Below, piece by piece: positions 1 through 5,632 of a stretch of DNA of 6,599 nt. A model generated the notes under the pieces. That model did not search any database. It saw only the letters and a program-made list of their open reading frames with translations, and was not told the DNA's origin. The stretch's first letter is position 1; each line of letters begins with the position of its first letter. Source of the stretch: Acidobacteriota bacterium (GTDB taxonomy: Bacteria; Acidobacteriota; Thermoanaerobaculia; Multivoradales; JAHEKO01); contig JAHEKO010000220.1 of assembly GCA_024638355.1 (NCBI GenBank), forward strand, positions 1-6,599. The letters are read 5' to 3'. The translations under genes and the position numbers were made by a program.

Positions 1-1
1 C

Positions 2-22
2 CAGGTCCCCGCTCCCGGCTAG
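2..22 (+). CDS. Possible last codons of an upstream gene
   Basis: From base 2 one frame reads Gln-Val-Pro-Ala-Pro-Gly and then a TAG stop at 20-22. This stop is in frame with the following DUF819 gene, so it limits how far that gene can extend upstream. It may be the carboxy end of a preceding + strand gene 18 bases upstream of the GTG start, which would fit the tight spacing of the other genes. Six codons cannot identify a protein, and the frame could be open by chance. Confidence 0.2.
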   Translation, partial: QVPAPG

Positions 23-33
23 AAGCCCGGGCC

Positions 34-38
34 GGAGG
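34..38 (+). promoter_or_regulatory. Ribosome binding site for the DUF819 gene
   Basis: GGAGG sits 2 bases before the GTG at 41 and 20 bases before the in-frame ATG at 59. The spacing is short for the first and too long for the second, so the site mildly favours GTG. Confidence 0.4.
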
Positions 39-40
39 GG

Positions 41-1249
41 GTGATAGCCTCGCCCCCGATGATCGAGTCGACGGCCGGCGTGATGGCCGCTCTGGTGGGC
101 ATCTCGGCCTTCTACTTCTGGTTCGCGAAGGCGACGCGCTGGAAGCTCTTCGACTACCTGATCCCGCTCATCTGGATCTACGCCACGCCGATGGTGCTGC
201 GCAACGTCGGCGTGCTGCCCGGCGCATCACCGGCCTACGACGTCCTGCGGCATTTCGGCCTGCCGATGGTGATCACCCTGCTCCTGCTTCCGATCGACAT
301 CGCGGCCGTGGTGCGCATCATGGGCAAGGGCGTCCTGGTCATGCTGCTCGGCACGGTCGGTGTGATGGTGGGCGCGCCCATCGGGCTGCTGGTGGTCAAG
401 GGCTGGCTCGCCCCCGATGCCTGGATGGGCTTCGGCGCGCTGGCCGGCAGCTGGATCGGCGGCACCGGCAACATGGCCGCGGTGGCGGCGATGATCGACA
501 CACCCCCGGAGCAGTTCGGCCTCGCCATCCTCGCCGATACGGCGATCTACGTCGGCTGGCTGCCGCTACTGCTGGCCTCGAAGTCCTTCGCCGATCGCTT
601 CAATCGCTGGGCGCGAGTGCCGGAGGGACGGTTACGGCAGATGGAGATCGCGGCGGCGGCGTATCATCGCGAGGAGCGTCCGCCGTCGACGCCCGACATT
701 CTCTACCTGCTCGCCATCGCCCTGGGTGTCACCTGGCTGGCGGGGTGGGTGGCGCCGCTGCTCCCGCAGCTCGGCCAGGTCGTCGCCGACAACGGCCAGG
801 TAAGCTATGTGATCAGCACCAGCTTCTGGCAAGTCATGCTGTGGACCACGTTGGGCATCCTGCTCTCGTTCACGCCGGCCCGCAACATCGCCTCGTCCCA
901 CAGCGTGGCGATGGCGATCCTCTACGTCTTCGTCGCTCGCATGGGCGCCAGCGCTTCCCTCGAAGGGGTCGGCCAGGCGATACCGTTTGTCGCCGGAGCG
1001 GCGATCTGGATCGTCATTCACGGGCTCTTTTGCCTGCTGGGCGCCCGCCTCTTCCGAGTCGACATCCACAGCGTGGCGATCGCCTCGGCGGCCAACATCG
1101 GCGCCGCCGCGTCCGCTCCGGTGGTCGCGGCCCACCACCGCGAGAGCCTGATACCGGTCTCCGTGCTGATGGCTATGCTGGGCTATGCGATAGGCAGTCT
1201 AGCGGGTTTCGGAGCCGCGCAGCTCTGCCGCTTGGCGGCGGGATTATGA
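41..1249 (+). CDS. DUF819-family polytopic membrane protein (putative transporter)
   Basis: This 402-residue protein is very hydrophobic, with about 10-12 predicted membrane segments. The first are near residues 11-29, 38-53, 70-90, 96-118, 127-150 and 160-178. A hydrophilic, charged loop follows at about 180-218, and the rest run from about 222 to the end. I assign it to the DUF819 (YjcL-like) family from overall resemblance and the motif Gly136-Ser-Trp-Ile-Gly-Gly-Thr-Gly-Asn144-Met-Ala-Ala, followed by an Ala-Asp-Thr-Ala-Ile-Tyr segment. The C-terminal half has a related Ala-Ala-Asn352-Ile-Gly-Ala-Ala stretch, suggesting a two-fold repeated transporter fold. The substrate is unknown. The GTG start at 41 is chosen because GGAGG at 34-38 lies just upstream (only 2 bases) and an in-frame TAG at 20-22 blocks extension. 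The ATG at 59 is the alternative. The function is not linked to its neighbours by anything visible. Confidence 0.85.
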   Translation: MIASPPMIESTAGVMAALVGISAFYFWFAKATRWKLFDYLIPLIWIYATPMVLRNVGVLPGASPAYDVLRHFGLPMVITLLLLPIDIAAVVRIMGKGVLVMLLGTVGVMVGAPIGLLVVKGWLAPDAWMGFGALAGSWIGGTGNMAAVAAMIDTPPEQFGLAILADTAIYVGWLPLLLASKSFADRFNRWARVPEGRLRQMEIAAAAYHREERPPSTPDILYLLAIALGVTWLAGWVAPLLPQLGQVVADNGQVSYVISTSFWQVMLWTTLGILLSFTPARNIASSHSVAMAILYVFVARMGASASLEGVGQAIPFVAGAAIWIVIHGLFCLLGARLFRVDIHSVAIASAANIGAAASAPVVAAHHRESLIPVSVLMAMLGYAIGSLAGFGAAQLCRLAAGL

Positions 1250-1252
1250 TCT

Positions 1253-1268
1253 CTAGTGGACTGTAACG
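1253..1268 (+). repeat. Left terminal inverted repeat
   Basis: CTAGTGGACTGTAACG is the left end of the palindromic element and begins 3 bases after the TGA stop of the DUF819 gene. Its complement matches 1405-1420 at 14 of 16 positions. Confidence 0.75.
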
Positions 1269-1404
1269 CCCAAACGCTTAGCGCCTGGCTTAGTCTCGCC
1301 GCCGTGTGCGGCGTTGCGTCTCCTCGCCGTAGGCACCGCTACGCCTGCGTCTGCGCGCCTTGCTCACGGCGACGATCCACGGCGCCATCCACTAACCGTT
1401 CGGA

Positions 1405-1420
1405 CATTACAGTCCGCTAG
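1405..1420 (-). repeat. Right terminal inverted repeat
   Basis: CATTACAGTCCGCTAG is the right end of the palindromic element. It differs from the complement of the left end at two positions. Both ends finish in the self-complementary tetranucleotide CTAG. Its last bases also contain an in-frame TAG (1418-1420) and the start of the downstream ribosome binding site. Confidence 0.75.
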
Positions 1421-1423
1421 GAG
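1419..1423 (+). promoter_or_regulatory. Ribosome binding site spanning the element junction
   Basis: AGGAG lies 9 bases before the TTG at 1433, which is good spacing. Its first two bases are the last two of the palindromic element (CTAG) and the rest is flanking DNA. It is the main reason for choosing the TTG start. Confidence 0.65.
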
Positions 1424-1432
1424 AAAGCCTCG

Positions 1433-2527
1433 TTGAATACCACACCTCCTGCCGAACGCCGGCCGCAGCGAATCGCGGTCTTGCCCGGCGATGGTATCGG
1501 CCGCGACGTGACCGCCGAGGCGGTCAAGGTGCTGTCGGCGGCCGCCGAGCGTTGGGGGCTGCCGATCGAGTTGATCGAGAAGCCCTGGTCGGCGGATCAC
1601 TTCCTCGAGACCGGCGAGACCCTGCCCGAGGGCGCGATCGAGGAGCTGCGCGACGACTATTCGGCGGTCTTCATCGGTGCCTACGGCGATCCGCGGGTGC
1701 CGGACATGAGACACGCCGCCGACATCCTGCTCGGCATCCGTTTCAAGCTCGATCTCTTCATCAACTTCCGGCCGATCAAGATCTACGACGACTCGCTCTG
1801 CCCGCTAAAGGGGAAGGGCGCCGACGACGTCGATTTCGTCGTCTTCCGCGAGAACACCGAGGGCGCCTACGTCGGCGTGGGCGGCAACTTCAAGTACGGC
1901 ACCGCCGACGAGGTCGCGGTGCAGGAGGAGATCCACACTCGCAAGGGAGTCGAGCGCATCGTGCGCGCGGCCTTCGACTACGCCTTCCGGCACGGCAACC
2001 TGCGCGTCTGCATGGCCGACAAGTCGAACGTCATGCGCTACGGGCACGACCTGTGGATGCGGACCTTCGAGGAGATCTCGGTCGAATATCCCGACATCGA
2101 GGCCTCCCATCTGTTCGTCGACGCGCTGGCGATGCAGATGGTGAGAAAGCCCGAGCAGTTCGACGTGATCGTCACCAACAACATGTTCGGCGACATCCTC
2201 ACCGACCTCGGGGCGGCCCTCCAGGGAGGCCTCGGCGTCGCCGCCTCGGCCAACCTGCATCCGGGCCGCACCTCGATGTTCGAGCCGGTTCACGGCTCGG
2301 CGCCGAAGTACGCCGGCACCGGCCGCGCCAACCCGATGGCGGCGATTCTCACCGCCGCCCTGCTGCTCGACAACCTCGGCCACCAAGAAGCGTCCAACGA
2401 GCTCGAGCGCCAGGTCGCGAGGTGCATCCAGAACGGCATCACGACCGTCGACCTCGGCGGCGATCGGAGCACCTCCCAGATCGGCGATCACATCGCCGAG
2501 CGGCTGCTGGCGCCGGTCGGAACGTAA
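1433..2527 (+). CDS. Isocitrate/isopropylmalate dehydrogenase-family enzyme, probably 3-isopropylmalate dehydrogenase-like
   Basis: This 364-residue enzyme belongs to the NAD(P)-dependent beta-decarboxylating dehydrogenases, which oxidise and decarboxylate a 2-hydroxy acid in the cytoplasm. The length fits LeuB. Visible family residues are Leu-Pro-Gly-Asp-Gly-Ile-Gly near the start, substrate arginines Arg103, Arg113 and Arg139, catalytic Tyr146 (Arg-Glu-Asn-Thr-Glu-Gly-Ala-Tyr) and Lys197, and metal ligands Asp230, Asp254 and Asp258. Leu99 and Leu100 occupy the positions where LeuB has its hydrophobic pocket, and overall it recalls actinobacterial-type LeuB. However, the coenzyme loop reads Ala-Pro-Lys292-Tyr293-Ala-Gly, as in NADP-dependent isocitrate dehydrogenase, rather than the Asp of NAD-dependent LeuB. 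TTG at 1433 is the start: an in-frame TAG at 1418-1420 excludes extension and AGGAG is well placed. The acyl synthase 76 bases downstream supports a chain-elongation role. Alternatives are isocitrate, homoisocitrate or tartrate-type substrates. Confidence 0.85.
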   Translation: MNTTPPAERRPQRIAVLPGDGIGRDVTAEAVKVLSAAAERWGLPIELIEKPWSADHFLETGETLPEGAIEELRDDYSAVFIGAYGDPRVPDMRHAADILLGIRFKLDLFINFRPIKIYDDSLCPLKGKGADDVDFVVFRENTEGAYVGVGGNFKYGTADEVAVQEEIHTRKGVERIVRAAFDYAFRHGNLRVCMADKSNVMRYGHDLWMRTFEEISVEYPDIEASHLFVDALAMQMVRKPEQFDVIVTNNMFGDILTDLGAALQGGLGVAASANLHPGRTSMFEPVHGSAPKYAGTGRANPMAAILTAALLLDNLGHQEASNELERQVARCIQNGITTVDLGGDRSTSQIGDHIAERLLAPVGT

Positions 2528-2544
2528 GAACGTCGCACCCTCAC

Positions 2545-2577
2545 GCGCCGGAGCGGCGCACCGCCGGAGTGCCGCTC
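2545..2577 (+). other. Two mutually exclusive GC hairpins in the intergenic gap
   Basis: GCGCC 2545-2549 can pair with GGCGC 2555-2559 (5-base loop). Alternatively GAGCGGC 2551-2557 can pair with GCCGCTC 2571-2577 (13-base loop). They share bases, so only one forms at a time. No T-run follows, so this is not a standard intrinsic terminator. In DNA this rich in G+C such stems can arise by chance. Confidence 0.25.
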
Positions 2578-2581
2578 GGAG

Positions 2582-2587
2582 TAGAAT
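2582..2587 (+). promoter_or_regulatory. Possible -10 box for the acyl synthase gene
   Basis: TAGAAT, one mismatch from TATAAT, stands out in very GC-rich surroundings 16 bases before the ATG at 2604. No convincing -35 hexamer is seen about 17 bases upstream. If used, transcription would start within roughly 5-10 bases of the ATG, giving a leaderless or nearly leaderless message. That would fit the lack of a ribosome binding site next to this start. Confidence 0.25.
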
Positions 2588-2603
2588 CGTCGCGGTCGCC
2601 CCG

Positions 2604-3836
2604 ATGACCTCCGACGACACCCAGCTGATCCACGATTGGAACCGGCCCGAGGATGTGCCCGGGCCATTGAGCGGGCCGATCCAGCTCAACGACGAGACGC
2701 TGCGCGACGGCCTGCAGTCGCCCTCGGTGCGCACGCCGTCGATGGAGCAGAAGCTGAGAGCGCTGCACCTGATGGCCGAGCTCGGCATCCACACCGCCGA
2801 TATCGGTCTTCCGGGCGCCGGCCCACACGTGGTGGAGTCGGTCCGCCGGCTGGCGCGCGAGATCGTCGACCAGAAGCTCCCCATCGCCGCGAACTGCGCC
2901 GCGCGCACTCTGGAGCGAGACATCGATCCGATCATCGAGGTCGCGCAGGAGACCGGCCTGGAGATCGAGTGCTGCTGCTTTCTCGGCTCGAGCCCGATTC
3001 GTCAGTTCGCCGAGAACTGGCAGATCGACAAGCTCCTCGAGCTCACCGAGCGCGCCATCTCCTACGCGGTCGCTCACGGGCTGTCGGTGATGTACGTGAC
3101 CGAGGACACGACCCGCGCGGCGCCCGAAGATCTGCGACGCCTCTACACCGTCGCGGTGGAGGCCGGCGCCCGGCGCGTTTGCGTCGCCGACACGGTGGGG
3201 CACGCCACGCCGGAGGGAGCCACCAACGTGGTCGCCTTCGTCCGCGAAGTGGTGGGCGACGAGATCGGGATCGACTGGCACGGCCATCGCGACCGGGCGT
3301 TCTCGATCGCCAACTCGATCGCTGCGGCGCGCGCCGGCGCCAGCCGGCTGCACGCGACCGCGCTCGGCATCGGCGAGCGAGTCGGCAACACGCCCATGGA
3401 CCTGCTGCTCGTCAATCTCTCGCTGATGGGCTGGATCGAGCGCGATCTCACGGCGCTGCCGGAGTACTGCGAGCTCTTCGCCGAGGCCACGGGCGTGCGC
3501 TGCCCCGACAACTACCCGGTCATCGGCAGGGACGCCTTTCGTACCGGCACCGGAGTCCACGCCGCGGCGATCATCAAGGCGCACAAGAAGGGCGACGACT
3601 GGCTGGCCGACCGCATCTACTCCGGGGTTCCGGCCGGACTGATCGGCCGCCACCAGGAGATCGAGATCGGCCCGATGAGCGGTCAGTCGAACGTGGTGTT
3701 CTGGCTCGAGTCGCGCGGCGCCGAGGCGACGCCGGAGCTGGTGGAGGAGATCTTCGGCCGCGCCAAGGCTTCGAAGCGCGTACTCGAGGAGGACGAGATC
3801 GCCGCCATCTGCGCGCGGCGCGGCGTCGTTCTCTGA
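2604..3836 (+). CDS. 2-isopropylmalate/homocitrate/citramalate synthase-family protein (DRE-TIM acyltransferase)
   Basis: This 410-residue enzyme is predicted to condense acetyl-CoA with a 2-oxo acid. Its TIM-barrel domain opens with Asn-Asp-Glu-Thr-Leu-Arg34-Asp35-Gly-Leu-Gln38, where Arg and Asp are the catalytic and metal-binding residues of the DRE-TIM superfamily. It continues with Ala-Asp196-Thr-Val-Gly, the metal-binding His226-Gly-His228, and Gly255-Ile-Gly-Glu-Arg-Val-Gly-Asn262. The Gly-Val-His319 segment corresponds to the flexible subdomain after the barrel. It is about 100 residues or more shorter than full LeuA and lacks room for the C-terminal leucine-sensing domain, so classic feedback by leucine is not expected. 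Arg-Asp-Gly-Leu-Gln recalls HMG-CoA lyase more than the usual Arg-Asp-Gly-Glu-Gln, but the rest fits a synthase. An unusual Cys123-Cys-Cys125 run lies inside the barrel. It follows the isopropylmalate-dehydrogenase-like gene, as expected for one elongation pathway. The exact substrate cannot be told from sequence alone. Confidence 0.85.
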   Translation: MTSDDTQLIHDWNRPEDVPGPLSGPIQLNDETLRDGLQSPSVRTPSMEQKLRALHLMAELGIHTADIGLPGAGPHVVESVRRLAREIVDQKLPIAANCAARTLERDIDPIIEVAQETGLEIECCCFLGSSPIRQFAENWQIDKLLELTERAISYAVAHGLSVMYVTEDTTRAAPEDLRRLYTVAVEAGARRVCVADTVGHATPEGATNVVAFVREVVGDEIGIDWHGHRDRAFSIANSIAAARAGASRLHATALGIGERVGNTPMDLLLVNLSLMGWIERDLTALPEYCELFAEATGVRCPDNYPVIGRDAFRTGTGVHAAAIIKAHKKGDDWLADRIYSGVPAGLIGRHQEIEIGPMSGQSNVVFWLESRGAEATPELVEEIFGRAKASKRVLEEDEIAAICARRGVVL

Positions 3837-3843
3837 ACCGGCC

Positions 3844-4743
3844 ATGGCCGCCGTAGCCACCCATTCCGAGCCGGTTCTGCAGCGCTACCTCGAGTCCCTC
3901 TCGCTCGAGCGCGGCCTCGCGGACCTGACGGTCGAGGCTTACGGCCGCGACCTCGAGAGGCTGCGCGAGGAGCTGGCCGAGCGCGGCACCTCACTGCTCG
4001 ATGCCGACGCCGAGGCGCTCTCGGCCCATCTGCGGCGGCTGCGCCGGAGCGGCCTGGCGGCGCGCTCCATCGACCGCGCGCGGGTCGCGATCCGCGGCTT
4101 CTACGGCCATCTGGTCGAGAGCGGTGACCGCGGCTCGAACCCGGCGATCAACCTGTCGCCACCGCGCCTCTGGCGCAAGCTGCCGCGGGTGCTCTCGGAG
4201 AAGGAGGTCGAGGCGCTGCTCGAGGCGCCCGACGTCGACACGCCTCTCGGCCTGCGCGACCGGGCGATGATCGAGCTGCTGTACGCCACCGGGGTGCGAG
4301 TGAGCGAGCTGGTCGGACTCGAGCTGCCCCAGGCCCGCCTCGACGTCGGGTTCATGATGGTCTACGGCAAGGGCGGCAAAGAGCGGATCGTGCCGATCGG
4401 GGAGCAGGCGGAACACTGGCTGGGTCGCTATCTGGGCGTCGCGCGGCCGCAGCTCGCCCGCGGCCGGCATCAGGTCATCTTCGTCAACGCCCGCGGCGGG
4501 CCGCTCTCCCGCCAGGGCTTCTGGAAGAACCTGCGTCGCCACGGCGCGTCGGTCGGCGTACGCGAGCTGTCGCCACACGTGCTGCGCCACAGCTTTGCCA
4601 CCCACCTGCTCGAGCACGGCGCCGATCTCCGCGCGGTGCAGATGATGCTCGGCCACGCCGACATCTCGACGACGCAGATCTACACCCACATCCACGAGCA
4701 GCGCCTGCGCCGGCTCTACGACCAGCATCACCCGAGGTCGTGA
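3844..4743 (+). CDS. xerD: Tyrosine recombinase, XerC/XerD type
   Basis: This 299-residue protein matches the length of XerC/XerD, which resolve chromosome dimers at dif with FtsK. The N-terminal SAM-like DNA-binding domain covers about residues 8-95. The catalytic domain has the full set: Arg152 (Thr-Gly-Val-Arg-Val-Ser-Glu), Lys176 (Gly-Lys-Gly-Gly-Lys-Glu-Arg), His245 and Arg248 (Pro-His-Val-Leu-Arg-His-Ser), His271 (Leu-Gly-His-Ala) and the nucleophile Tyr280 (Gln-Ile-Tyr-Thr-His). The spacing is close to E. coli XerD, and the Leu-Gly-His-Ala-Asp-Ile-Ser-Thr-Thr-Gln segment is typical of Xer rather than phage integrases. The ATG is 7 bases after the synthase stop, with no clear ribosome binding site, which suggests translational coupling. 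No att sites, excisionase or phage genes are nearby, so a housekeeping Xer is likelier than a mobile-element integrase. XerC versus XerD is not certain. Confidence 0.9.
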   Translation: MAAVATHSEPVLQRYLESLSLERGLADLTVEAYGRDLERLREELAERGTSLLDADAEALSAHLRRLRRSGLAARSIDRARVAIRGFYGHLVESGDRGSNPAINLSPPRLWRKLPRVLSEKEVEALLEAPDVDTPLGLRDRAMIELLYATGVRVSELVGLELPQARLDVGFMMVYGKGGKERIVPIGEQAEHWLGRYLGVARPQLARGRHQVIFVNARGGPLSRQGFWKNLRRHGASVGVRELSPHVLRHSFATHLLEHGADLRAVQMMLGHADISTTQIYTHIHEQRLRRLYDQHHPRS

Positions 4744-4762
4744 CCCCGGCGAGCCCGCAGGG

Positions 4763-5632
4763 ATGAGCGAGATCGTCGTCACCGGCGCCGCCGGCAAGAC
4801 CGGCCTGGCGGTGATTCGCGCGCTCGCCGGGCGCGGCGCTGCGGTGCGTGCGCTGGTGCGGCGCGGGCGGCAGCAGGAGAGGGTCGAGGAGGCGGGGGCG
4901 GTCGATGTCCACATCGCCGATCAGGCCGATAGCGGCGCATTGGAAACCGTGTTTCGCGGCGCGAGCTCGGTCTACTACATCTGCCCGAATCTGCGCTCGA
5001 ACGAGAGCAAGCTCGGCCGGTTGGCGCTGGAGGTAGCGCGCGAGGTCGGGATCGGCCGTTTCGTCTACCACTCGGTCCTTCATCCGCAGGCCGAGAAGAT
5101 GCCCCACCACTGGCAGAAGCTGCGGGTCGAGGAAGCGCTCTTCGAATCGGGTCTGGAGTGGACCGTGCTGCAGCCGACCGCCTACATGCAGAATTTGCTC
5201 TCGATGTGGAGCGAGATCGTCGGAGAAGGGATCCTTCGCGTTCCCTATCCGGTCACCAGCCGCATCTCTCTGGTGGCTCTGGAAGACGTCGCGCGGGCGG
5301 CCGGCCGGGTGATGACCGAATCGGGACATGCCGCCGCGACCTACGAGCTGGTCGGCACCGGGCCGCTGGCCCAGACCGAGGTGGCCCGCCTGCTGGGCGA
5401 CGCGCTCGGACGGCAGGTGCAGGCGGTCGAGACGCCGGCGCAGGAGACCCGAGATGCCCTTGAAGAGGCGGGTCTCGACCGCTTCCGGGTCGCCACCCTC
5501 ATGAAGATGTTCGACTACTACGGCGCCTTCGGGCTGGAGGGGAACCCGAACGTCCTGGCCTGGCTGCTGGGGCGGGCGCCGACCACCCTGGCCGAGTTCG
5601 TGCATCAGCGAGTGGGCGATGTCGACGCGTAG
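4763..5632 (+). CDS. NmrA-like NAD(P)-binding protein (atypical short-chain dehydrogenase fold)
   Basis: This 289-residue protein has an N-terminal Rossmann fold with the extended-SDR glycine motif Gly8-Ala-Ala-Gly11-Lys-Thr-Gly14. Arg33 and Arg34 follow the second strand, where basic residues favour NADP(H). Other NmrA/NAD(P)H-azoreductase-like traits are Ile-Ala-Asp-Gln-Ala-Asp after strand 3, the Tyr-His-Ser-Val segment, and Leu-Gln-Pro-Thr-Ala-Tyr-Met-Gln-Asn near residue 137. The usual SDR Tyr-x3-Lys is replaced by His115-His-Trp-Gln-Lys119, so it is either an atypical reductase or a redox-sensing protein. The substrate cannot be predicted. The ATG is 19 bases after the xerD stop. A weak CAGGG lies immediately before it, so the start is plausible rather than firmly fixed. 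The glycine motif beginning at residue 8 supports it. The gene end overlaps the next gene by 14 bases. Confidence 0.8.
   Translation: MSEIVVTGAAGKTGLAVIRALAGRGAAVRALVRRGRQQERVEEAGAVDVHIADQADSGALETVFRGASSVYYICPNLRSNESKLGRLALEVAREVGIGRFVYHSVLHPQAEKMPHHWQKLRVEEALFESGLEWTVLQPTAYMQNLLSMWSEIVGEGILRVPYPVTSRISLVALEDVARAAGRVMTESGHAAATYELVGTGPLAQTEVARLLGDALGRQVQAVETPAQETRDALEEAGLDRFRVATLMKMFDYYGAFGLEGNPNVLAWLLGRAPTTLAEFVHQRVGDVDA

Larger units (their letters stand above)
1253..1420. mobile_element. 168-bp palindromic MITE-like/REP-like element
   Basis: The gap between the DUF819 gene and the dehydrogenase is almost entirely one imperfect palindrome. Its outer 16 bases (1253-1268 and 1405-1420) are inverted repeats matching at 14 of 16 positions. 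The similarity continues inward: the left arm after the terminus (1269-1290) aligns with the complement of 1382-1404, and further blocks pair around a centre near 1336. The centre can fold as CGTAG 1328-1332 with CTACG 1339-1343, or as CGTAGGC 1328-1334 with GCCTGCG 1343-1349 (one G-T pair). Side hairpins are possible at 1300-1313 (CGCCG/CGGCG) and 1356-1371 (CGCC/GGCG). There is no long open frame of its own. This is the structure expected of a small non-autonomous element moved in trans, or of a large REP-type repeat. Transcribed, it would form a long branched hairpin between two genes. Only one copy is in the window, so mobility is inferred. Confidence 0.65.

Noticed and set aside
1245..1250. 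TATGAT as a -10 promoter box at the end of the DUF819 gene
   Set aside because: There is no -35-like hexamer at 16-18 bases upstream, and it overlaps the stop codon, so a chance match is likely.
1253..1420. Palindromic gap as a simple intrinsic terminator or a CRISPR repeat
   Set aside because: It has no T-run after the stem and is much longer and more branched than a terminator. There is one unit only, with no spacer-repeat periodicity.
1805..2935. Long antisense open frame crossing the dehydrogenase and synthase genes
   Set aside because: Long reverse frames are expected opposite codon-biased, G+C-rich genes. The translation is rich in Arg, Ala and His, has no recognisable motif, and the + strand genes have full catalytic residues.
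2541..3860. Antisense open frame of over 400 codons opposite the acyl synthase
   Set aside because: It is a complement of the synthase's codon bias, has low-complexity composition and no domain, and covers the + strand gene almost exactly.
3844..4743. Recombinase as the integrase of a genomic island or integron
   Set aside because: Its length and motifs match housekeeping Xer proteins. No tRNA, att repeats, excisionase or phage genes lie nearby, and it is tightly spaced with metabolic genes.
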